Source of the DNA: Fidelibacterota bacterium
Lineage (GTDB): Bacteria; Fidelibacterota; UBA2242; JAFGTP01
Length of the DNA: 11,836 nucleotides
Reading direction: 5' to 3'
Assembly (NCBI GenBank): GCA_021734005.1
Contig: JAIPJV010000033.1
Coordinates: 1-11,836 of the forward strand
Below the pieces are notes generated by a model. The model was given only the letters and a program-made list of their open reading frames with translations. It ran no database searches and was not told where the DNA came from. This document shows, one piece after another, positions 6,541 to 11,836 of the stretch. The position numbers and the translations under genes are program-made. Every line of letters starts with the position of its first letter. Positions within the stretch are counted from its first letter, which is position 1.

Positions 6541-6569
6541 AAGATATTAACAATTTTTATCATTGTCAA
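6541..6569 (-). promoter_or_regulatory. Sigma70-type promoter of rpsU
   Basis: On the minus strand, TTGACA (6564-6569) is followed after exactly 17 bases by TATCTT (6541-6546). The -35 box is a perfect consensus match and the -10 box matches 4 of 6 positions. Transcription would begin near 6534, giving a leader of about 48 bases before the rpsU ATG. The site is the strongest promoter-like sequence I found in the window. Confidence 0.65.
6547..6569. repeat. Imperfect inverted repeat within the rpsU promoter
   Basis: On the minus strand TTGACAAT (6562-6569) and ATTGTTAA (6547-6554) are inverted copies with one mismatch in eight, separated by seven bases. The repeat covers the -35 box and most of the spacer and ends directly at the -10 box, where a dimeric repressor would block RNA polymerase. 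It may be an operator. In DNA this AT-rich, chance symmetry is also possible. Confidence 0.35.
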
Positions 6570-6671
6570 TATAATAAATGGCTTGAAACCATTACAAATC
6601 ACCTAAAATAGTGCAAAATTAATTCCAATTAAATCTTAACTGCCTTTTTTTGACATTCTATAGTTCATATT

Positions 6672-7688
6672 TTATTTCGATAAATCTCCGGATTGTTCCT
6701 TTTTGACCACACTTTCTTTTTCAAACTCATTAATATTAATGTGATACTTCATAAAATAAATACCGCCAATAATTGTCAGGGGAATGAATCCGGCTGCGTG
6801 CATAATTACTGCCAGGGCTTGAGCTTCGGACAGGCCAAAACCTAAAACCTGCAAAATACCAATTGCTCCAGCATGGTATGTCCCGACATAGCCCGGTGAA
6901 GAGGGTACAGCGATTACAGCACTGGTCACAAAATAGATCAATAATACAGCAGACAGAGCGAGATAATTCCCAAAAATGAGTCCGATTACCCAGAAGAAAA
7001 AGATGTTGACGACCATGATCAAAAGCGACTGGGCTAAAATTACCACAGTGTAAGGATTCCTTTTTAAAGCAACCAGGCCGTGGATCAAATTTTCCAGAAA
7101 TTGAAAAATCTTTGTATCTGAATATTTGCCAAATTTATTTTCAATAAAAGCTTCCAGATTTTTTTTATTTAAAATGAGAACCACCAGAATAATGAGTAAC
7201 ACACCAAATCCAATTATTCCAATTTGAGCGCCCTGTTGAACCCAGTCCGGCATATTTTCATAGGTCATGGCTCCGATCAGCATGATAACTACAAAGGCCA
7301 GAGTATCCAGAGAGCGCTCAACTACAATAGTGCCAAAAGCCGTTACACTGGAAATTTCTTCTGATTTTCCCAGAGAATAGGAACGCAAAAGTTCGCCCAG
7401 CCGAAGAGGAAAAACATTATTACCAAAATAGCCGATCATTTCAGTTGCAAAAGTGCGCCTTAGAGCAATTTTTTTTACTGGTGCCAGAATATATTTCCAG
7501 CGCCAGGCCCGCAGAAAAATTAAAAAAACCATAATAGCCATGGCAGCCAGGAAATATAATAGATTAGCGCTGGCCATAGCATCAAAAAACTCCTCAATAT
7601 CAAACTTTCTAAAACCAAGATAAAGCCCCAGAAAGCTGATCAGAAGTCCGATTAATGATTTATAATTTAAGAATAATTTTTTCTTCAT
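6672..7688 (-). CDS. Flippase-like (UPF0104/LPG synthase TM family) inner-membrane protein
   Basis: This 338-residue protein is strongly hydrophobic, with about eight membrane segments (near residues 10-27, 43-60, 115-140, 155-173, 212-240, 243-262, 270-285 and 293-313). Two family blocks are recognisable: FGNNVFPLRLGELLRSY (88-104, with the N-x-x-P-x-R-x-GE-x-x-R pattern) and VPSSPGYVGTYHAGAIG (261-277). These mark the UPF0104 family, related to the membrane half of lysylphosphatidylglycerol synthase and to AglD-like proteins. Members are usually called flippase-like or glycosyltransferase-associated, and the substrate here is unknown. No soluble aminoacyl-transferase domain is attached, so it is not a full MprF. 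Its ATG overlaps the lolA stop (ATGA), and its best site (AAGGA) is about 19 bases upstream, so translation is probably coupled to lolA. An envelope lipid or lipoprotein role would fit that partner. Confidence 0.88.
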   Translation of the reverse strand: MKKKLFLNYKSLIGLLISFLGLYLGFRKFDIEEFFDAMASANLLYFLAAMAIMVFLIFLRAWRWKYILAPVKKIALRRTFATEMIGYFGNNVFPLRLGELLRSYSLGKSEEISSVTAFGTIVVERSLDTLAFVVIMLIGAMTYENMPDWVQQGAQIGIIGFGVLLIILVVLILNKKNLEAFIENKFGKYSDTKIFQFLENLIHGLVALKRNPYTVVILAQSLLIMVVNIFFFWVIGLIFGNYLALSAVLLIYFVTSAVIAVPSSPGYVGTYHAGAIGILQVLGFGLSEAQALAVIMHAAGFIPLTIIGGIYFMKYHININEFEKESVVKKEQSGDLSK

Positions 7689-8317
7689 GGTCGCAGGTCG
7701 ATCAATTCCTTATCTTTTAAATCTTTCAGCTCATAGAAACTGGAATCCGTGATGGTAGTGTCCTGAATGCGCAAAAAATTTATCAAAATCTGGTTGTCCT
7801 GAAAATCAATATATTCCAGATGGTCGATTAGGATGGTATCCTGAGGCACGACCAGCTTGATCTGCTTAAAAAAGTTGTTTTCTCCTTCCGGTTTGAGAAA
7901 AATATTACGATATTTATTCTGCTGATCATATTTCATGATCTCATAATTATTTATATTGCCATTGATCACATCGTAGATCAAGGTGAGACTGGAAGTAGGG
8001 TCGAACTCCTCTACAATCAGTTGATTTGTGGCTTTGTTGTGTGTCCAGAGCCATTGCCCATCATAGAGAATCTCCTCCTGAGGATAATTAACCCGAAATC
8101 CTTTCTGACTATTAATAAGAAAATCGCCTTCTACTGCTGAGAGCAAATTGTCATTCTTGTCCCAACTTTGGACAGAAAATCGCAGATTAAAAGGGATAAT
8201 GTTAACATAGACTTTTGAAACCTTATTGAGAATTTGCTGGGGTTGATCAGCCCGAATAAAACCGGCCAGCAAAAGTACAAATAAAAACCGTTTTAGAATT
8301 TGATCAATCTTCATCAT
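7685..8317 (-). CDS. lolA: LolA-like outer-membrane lipoprotein carrier protein
   Basis: LolA carries lipoproteins through the periplasm from the LolCDE transporter to the outer membrane. The chosen 210-residue form begins with a signal peptide (about residues 1-23: basic MKIDQILKR, hydrophobic FLFVLLLAGF, probable cleavage after IRA). The mature part starts QQILNKVSKVYVNI and continues with beta-strand blocks typical of LolA: FNLRFSVQSW, VEGDFLINSQKGFRVNYP, EILYDGQWLWTHN, and NQLIVEEFDPTSSLTLIYDVINGN. The frame is open upstream to 8419, but that extension lies inside ftsK and would bury the signal peptide. The tandem ATGs at 8312-8317 follow AAAGGG. The start overlaps the end of ftsK by 14 bases. 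The family match rests on overall pattern because LolA has few invariant residues. Presence of lolA implies an outer membrane. Confidence 0.8.
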   Translation of the reverse strand: MMKIDQILKRFLFVLLLAGFIRADQPQQILNKVSKVYVNIIPFNLRFSVQSWDKNDNLLSAVEGDFLINSQKGFRVNYPQEEILYDGQWLWTHNKATNQLIVEEFDPTSSLTLIYDVINGNINNYEIMKYDQQNKYRNIFLKPEGENNFFKQIKLVVPQDTILIDHLEYIDFQDNQILINFLRIQDTTITDSSFYELKDLKDKELIDLRP

Positions 8318-10487
8318 CGTCAATCCCTTTAGCCACATCATCGGAACTATACAAATAACTATCATCAACCAGCACTTCGCGGGCCTTGCTGCCCACATGA
8401 GGACCGACAATGCCCTCATTCTCGAGCTGGTCTATAATTCGGGAAGCCCGGGCATAACCAATTTTCAGGCGTCTCTGGAGCATAGATGCCGAACCCTGTT
8501 GATGAGTTACTACCAATTTGAGGGCTTCATTAAAGAGTTCATCTCTGTCTGTAGCTGCATCGATATCTTTGGTTTCCTGTTCCATTGCTGAGGGCAATTC
8601 TTCACTTTCCGGCACAGGTTGATTCTGAATATGATCCAGAATATCCTCCAGTTCTTCCAGAGAAATATAGGCGCTGTGATATCTGCGTAATTCAGGATTG
8701 CTGGGCGTGGTTATCAGCATATCACCGCGTCCCAGGAGATTTTCTGCTCCATTATTATCGAGAATTGTTCGAGAGTCAACTTTTGATGTGACCTTGAAAG
8801 CGATCCGGGCTGGAAAATTGGCCTTGATCACACCAGTGATCACATCAACAGAAGGTCGCTGAGTAGCAATGATCATGTGGATTCCAACTGCTCGCGCCAT
8901 TTGAGCGAGGCGGGCAATCGGTCCTTCGATCTCTTTGGCCGAAGTCATCATCAGGTCAGCCAATTCATCAATAATGATCACAATTTTGGGTAAATACTCA
9001 TTATCGATTTTTCCGCTGTTTACCCGCTGGTTGTATTGGTCAATATTTCTCACCGAAGCCTCTGAAAGCAGATCATAGCGGCGCTCCATCTCCATTTCCA
9101 ACGAACGCAGAGCCACAATAGCATTATCAGTTTGAGTGATCACATCTTCATCCAGGTCAGCAATATTGACCAGATAATGTTCTGATAATTTTTCATAAAG
9201 TGAAAGTTCCAGCCGCTTGGGATCGATCATTACAAATTTAACTTCATTGGGACGGGATTGATACAAAATACTGGCAATCATCATATTGATACAGACACTT
9301 TTTCCAGAGCCTGTTGCCCCGGCAATTAGTAAATGGGGCATGCGGGCCAGATTGATGGTTTTGACCTTACCAGTTGTATCAGTTCCCAGAGCAATAGCCA
9401 GATGAGATTGATTGTTCTGAAATTCTTTGGATTGCACGATTCTCTGAAAATAGATTATTTCCCGCTGATTGTTGGGAATTTCAATTCCAACTACAGATTT
9501 TCCAGGAATAGGAGCAATAATTCGAATACTTTCCGCTTTTAATATGCGGGCTAGATCACTGGCAAGATTGCTTATGCGTTTGACCCGCACCCCGGATTCT
9601 GGTTCTACTTCGTATCTGCTGATTATGGGTCCGGTCACAACATTGACAACTTTGCCGTGAACATTGAAGGTTTCCAGCGAGCTTTCCAGTTTTTTGGAAT
9701 TCTGTCTGATCTTCTTTTTACTTGGACGGCCGGAATCCTGGTCGGAATAATCTTTTAATAAAGTTGTAGGCGGGAATTTATAATTCTTATAAGATCTCCG
9801 GGGGGATTTGGTAGAACCTGATGAACTTTTGCTTTTTGATGAACTTGATGAGGAGCTTTTCCTGCTTGATGAGGTAGAGGAGGTGGTTCGTGATTTCGTT
9901 GTAGTTGTCTTTCTGGTTTTGGGACGGGTAGATTTGGAGCTAGATTTAGCAGTTTTTCGCTTCAACACCTTATTTTTCATCTTAATTAATGGTGAGTAAA
10001 AGCTCCAGCGAAAATATCCAGTAACCAAAATTATCAAAGCCACAGCAAGCAGAATGATCGTTCCCGGCAAATGAAGCCAGTCATATAGAAGTTGGGCCAG
10101 CTCGCCTCCGATCAAACCACTGTAACTATACCCGGCTTCAAAATTGAGATTGTGCATTAGATCGGGGACAGCCAGAGATATTGAGACAACAATAGATGTC
10201 AGCAATATATAGACAGTAAACCGCAGCAAAGCCGGATAATTCTTATTCCCAAAAATCCAGACTCCCCACAAAATCAAAAGCACCGGAATCACAAAAGCGC
10301 TATAGCCAATTCCCAGTTTGATAAACAAAAAAGCTATATAAACACCAAACAATCCCATCCAGTTATCAATAGAGAGAGCACTAGAAATCGTAGGCTCCTC
10401 GTTGGGATTGTAGGAAACCAGGCTCAGGAATATCAAAATTCCGAGTACAATTAACAATAAACCTGTTATTTCGCGTCTTCGGTTCAT
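8304..10487 (-). CDS. ftsK: DNA translocase FtsK
   Basis: This 727-residue protein has the full FtsK/SpoIIIE plan. The N-terminal region holds four likely membrane segments (about 8-25, 46-80, 88-108, 142-158). The linker at about 170-270 includes a Ser/Lys/Thr-rich run (181-230). The motor follows: alpha domain (VTGPIISRYEVEPESGVR near 284), Walker A GATGSGKS (390-397), FVMIDPKRLELSLY (418-431), Walker B IVIIIDELADLM (502-513), and QMARAVGIHMIIATQRPSVDVITG (529-552). The winged-helix gamma domain is at about 648-708 (ASMLQRRLKIGYARASRIIDQLENEGIVG), which in this family reads KOPS-type polarity sequences and activates XerCD. It anchors at the septum and pumps DNA to resolve chromosome dimers. 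The start overlaps the gcvT stop (ATGA), and its end overlaps lolA. Length is in the usual range for short-linker FtsK proteins. Confidence 0.97.
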   Translation of the reverse strand: MNRRREITGLLLIVLGILIFLSLVSYNPNEEPTISSALSIDNWMGLFGVYIAFLFIKLGIGYSAFVIPVLLILWGVWIFGNKNYPALLRFTVYILLTSIVVSISLAVPDLMHNLNFEAGYSYSGLIGGELAQLLYDWLHLPGTIILLAVALIILVTGYFRWSFYSPLIKMKNKVLKRKTAKSSSKSTRPKTRKTTTTKSRTTSSTSSSRKSSSSSSSKSKSSSGSTKSPRRSYKNYKFPPTTLLKDYSDQDSGRPSKKKIRQNSKKLESSLETFNVHGKVVNVVTGPIISRYEVEPESGVRVKRISNLASDLARILKAESIRIIAPIPGKSVVGIEIPNNQREIIYFQRIVQSKEFQNNQSHLAIALGTDTTGKVKTINLARMPHLLIAGATGSGKSVCINMMIASILYQSRPNEVKFVMIDPKRLELSLYEKLSEHYLVNIADLDEDVITQTDNAIVALRSLEMEMERRYDLLSEASVRNIDQYNQRVNSGKIDNEYLPKIVIIIDELADLMMTSAKEIEGPIARLAQMARAVGIHMIIATQRPSVDVITGVIKANFPARIAFKVTSKVDSRTILDNNGAENLLGRGDMLITTPSNPELRRYHSAYISLEELEDILDHIQNQPVPESEELPSAMEQETKDIDAATDRDELFNEALKLVVTHQQGSASMLQRRLKIGYARASRIIDQLENEGIVGPHVGSKAREVLVDDSYLYSSDDVAKGIDDDED
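8325..8330 (-). promoter_or_regulatory. Ribosome binding site that sets the lolA start
   Basis: AAAGGG on the minus strand, inside the last codons of ftsK, lies 7 bases before the first of two tandem ATG codons (8315-8317) and 10 bases before the second (8312-8314). This fixes the lolA start here and not at the upstream ATG at 8417-8419. Either tandem ATG could be used. Confidence 0.55.
9798..9947 (-). repeat. Low-complexity Ser/Lys/Thr-coding tract within ftsK
   Basis: About 50 codons (FtsK residues 181-230) encode almost only Ser, Lys, Thr and Arg, including a run of seven serines. It is the disordered linker between the membrane and motor domains. The DNA is degenerate rather than an exact short tandem repeat, with mixed Ser codons. 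FtsK linkers vary greatly in length and composition between species. Confidence 0.7.
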
Positions 10488-11578
10488 ACAGGTGATGAAT
10501 CCACCAGAGGTGGCTTTTTAATTTCTGCAGTTAAAGATTTACGACGGGATTGGATTTCGATCTCGGTTCCCGAACTACTGTATTCTTTTTTTACATAACC
10601 AATGCCTATGCCTTTTTCCAGAGTTGGTGATTGAGTTCCGCTGGTCACAATTCCAACCTCCTCGCCATTTTTGAGAATGGTCTGGTCATGGCGGGGTATA
10701 CCGCGTTCTTTCAGCTCAAAAATAACAGATTTGCGAACAACACCCTCTTCTTTTATTTTTTTGAGGGTTTCCTGGCCGATAAAATCGTCTTTATCCAGTT
10801 TCGTTATCCAGCTCAATCCGGCTTCAAGAGGATTGGTTGTTTTATCAATATCATTTCCATACAGCGCATATTTCATTTCCATTCGGAGGGTATCACGGGC
10901 ACCGAGTCCGGCTGGCTTGATATTATATTCCTGACCGGCTTCAAAAATTTTATCCCAGAGGTCTTCACTTACACTAGGATCATGATAGAGTTCAAAGCCT
11001 TTTTCACCAGTATAACCTGTTCGGGAAATGATCATCTCATGCCCGGCCAGCTCGCCTTCCACAAAATTATAAAAAGAGATATCTTCCAGATCAACATCAG
11101 TCAATTTTTGCAATGTATCCAATGCCCTAGGTCCTTGAACAGCCAAAAGACCGGTTTGATCGCTTTTATTCTCCAGATCAAGATCTTCATCTTCAATATT
11201 CTTTTCCAGCCAGGCAAAATCCTTTTCAATATTGGAAGCATTCACAACCAGCATGTAATGATCCTCAAACTTATAAACAATCAGATCATCAACTATTCCG
11301 CCATCGGGATAGCACATGGCGTTGTACTGGGCTTTACCGGGCTTTAAGGTGGTAATATCATTGGTTACCACTTTGTAAATAAATTTTTCTGCATCTGGGC
11401 CTTTGACAATAAATTCGCCCATATGAGAAACATCAAAAACTCCTACATTATTGCGGACAGTTTTGTGTTCGTCGATAATTCCCGAATATTGAATAGGCAT
11501 AGAATAACCAGCAAAGGGCACAATTTTAGCCCCATATTCTTTGTGCTTTTCATAAAATGGTGTTTTCTTTTCACTCAT
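10484..11578 (-). CDS. gcvT: Glycine cleavage system T protein (aminomethyltransferase)
   Basis: GcvT transfers the methylene group from aminomethylated lipoyl-H protein to tetrahydrofolate and releases ammonia. The 364-residue length is standard. Motifs in order are FAGYSMPIQYSGIIDEH (22-38), VGVFDVSHMGE (45-55), the folate-site GGIVDDLIVY (93-102, with Asp97/98 including the catalytic aspartate), GLLAVQGPRA (143-152), SRTGYTGEKGFELY (185-198), GLGARDTLRMEMKYALYGNDID (224-245), and VTSGTQSPTLEKGIGIGYV (311-329). The ATG is preceded by GAGGGG at good spacing and lies 13 bases after ruvA. No gcvH or gcvP is adjacent, so the other subunits must be elsewhere if the pathway is complete. The stop overlaps the ftsK start by four bases (ATGA). 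The match excludes related YgfZ or dimethylglycine dehydrogenase fragments. Confidence 0.96.
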   Translation of the reverse strand: MSEKKTPFYEKHKEYGAKIVPFAGYSMPIQYSGIIDEHKTVRNNVGVFDVSHMGEFIVKGPDAEKFIYKVVTNDITTLKPGKAQYNAMCYPDGGIVDDLIVYKFEDHYMLVVNASNIEKDFAWLEKNIEDEDLDLENKSDQTGLLAVQGPRALDTLQKLTDVDLEDISFYNFVEGELAGHEMIISRTGYTGEKGFELYHDPSVSEDLWDKIFEAGQEYNIKPAGLGARDTLRMEMKYALYGNDIDKTTNPLEAGLSWITKLDKDDFIGQETLKKIKEEGVVRKSVIFELKERGIPRHDQTILKNGEEVGIVTSGTQSPTLEKGIGIGYVKKEYSSSGTEIEIQSRRKSLTAEIKKPPLVDSSPV

Positions 11579-11591
11579 TATTTCCCCTCTT

Positions 11592-11836
11592 TTACATATT
11601 ACTTAAAGCATATTTAATATAATCCTGAACAGTGGCTTCGTCACCTAATTTGCCAATCGCCTTACGGACTGCTTTGGTTGCTTTGCTTTTATTGTAACCT
11701 AATTGCATGAGAGCATCAATAGCTGTAGAGTTAACAGTAGCCTGGGCGGATTTTGTAGCAGAAATAAACTCTCCCTGAGTCTCATCTCCAGGAATATCAT
11801 CAATTTTCTCCTGGAGTTCCATGATGATTCTCTTGG
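11592..11836 (-). CDS. ruvA: Holliday junction branch-migration protein RuvA, C-terminal part
   Basis: About 81 codons are present, and the gene starts beyond the window. The frame stays open to the edge: upstream of the internal Met at 11820-11822 it reads K-R-I-I, giving KRIIMELQEKI. That matches the end of the RuvA second helix-hairpin-helix domain (usually GKKTAERLIVELKDKI). A flexible acidic/polar linker follows, then domain III: STAIDALMQLGYNKSKATKAVRKAIG and a final YIKYALSNM. Domain III contacts RuvB and regulates its ATPase. RuvA tetramers hold the four-way junction while RuvB pumps DNA. The gene is 13 bases upstream of gcvT. The ruvC and ruvB genes are not in the window. The Met at 11820-11822 is internal and is not a start. 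Confidence 0.92.
   Translation of the reverse strand, partial: KRIIMELQEKIDDIPGDETQGEFISATKSAQATVNSTAIDALMQLGYNKSKATKAVRKAIGKLGDEATVQDYIKYALSNM

Noticed and set aside
6643..6651. Run of seven T on the plus strand as a terminator
   Set aside because: It is on the strand with no genes, and no stable stem precedes it.
8318..8419. N-terminal extension of lolA up to the ATG at 8417-8419
   Set aside because: It overlaps ftsK by over 100 bases, lacks a ribosome binding site and would place the signal peptide internally.
9808..9999. Plus-strand frame with a striking Glu/Asp/Leu/Val-rich translation
   Set aside because: It is the antisense reading of the Ser/Lys-rich FtsK linker, whose biased codons read as acidic and hydrophobic residues on the other strand.
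10631..11347. A 238-codon plus-strand open frame opposite gcvT
   Set aside because: It lies wholly antisense to a confidently identified gcvT and its translation has no recognisable domain. It is a by-product of gcvT codon use.
1..11836. parS site near parAB
   Set aside because: I looked by eye for a TGTTTCACGTGAAACA-like palindrome and found none. A computed search allowing mismatches would settle it.
1..11836. CRISPR array, insertion sequence, phage or defence genes, tRNA or rRNA
   Set aside because: I saw no regularly spaced repeats, transposase or integrase motifs, or RNA gene signatures. Nearly all the sequence is accounted for by housekeeping genes on one strand.

Overview
The window is one densely packed, co-directional stretch of a bacterial chromosome. 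All thirteen genes I can support lie on the minus strand, so transcription runs from high to low coordinates. Spacing is tight: ATGA stop/start overlaps, a 14-base overlap, a 23-base overlap and gaps of 3 to 26 bases. I see no rRNA, tRNA, CRISPR array, insertion sequence, phage gene or attachment site. The DNA is moderately AT-rich. A LolA-type lipoprotein chaperone points to a diderm (outer-membrane) bacterium. The phosphoglucosamine/phosphomannomutase carries EGNGG and SNTEP motifs that I associate with Bacteroidetes/FCB-type and archaeal enzymes, so an FCB-superphylum or candidate-phylum lineage (for example Marinimicrobia or Calditrichota-like) is a reasonable but unproven guess.

Layout in order of transcription. 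(1) 11836-6672: the 3' end of ruvA (Holliday junction branch migration), gcvT (glycine cleavage T protein), ftsK (septal DNA translocase), lolA (periplasmic lipoprotein carrier) and a multi-pass flippase-like/UPF0104 membrane protein. These form one operon-like run with two ATGA couplings and overlapping ftsK/lolA. (2) 6671-6487: an AT-rich intergenic region with a clear sigma70-type promoter (TTGACA, 17 bases, TATCTT) for the next block. An imperfect inverted repeat sits in the promoter spacer. (3) 6486-1210: rpsU (ribosomal protein S21), glmM-type hexosamine/hexose phosphomutase, deoC (deoxyribose-phosphate aldolase), parA, parB, an M23 LytM-type envelope peptidase and a bactofilin. (4) 1209-1067: a 143-base AT-rich gap. 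(5) 1066-1: a protein with an N-terminal PTS EIIA type-2 domain and a C-terminal domain of PII-like/ferredoxin-like appearance, followed after 26 bases by the 5' end of a CPA2-family cation/proton antiporter that runs off the window.

How the genes may work together. FtsK, ParA, ParB, the M23 peptidase and the bactofilin all belong to chromosome segregation, division and cell-wall shape. GlmM (wall precursor), LolA and the flippase-like protein belong to envelope building. RuvA is DNA recombination. DeoC and GcvT are metabolic passengers. Most of this is ordinary housekeeping. The two places worth a second look are the EIIA plus PII-like two-domain regulator next to a CPA2 antiporter, which could be a phosphorelay-linked control unit for ion transport, and the parA-parB-M23-bactofilin string, which resembles the known functional link between bactofilin scaffolds, ParABS and M23 hydrolases.
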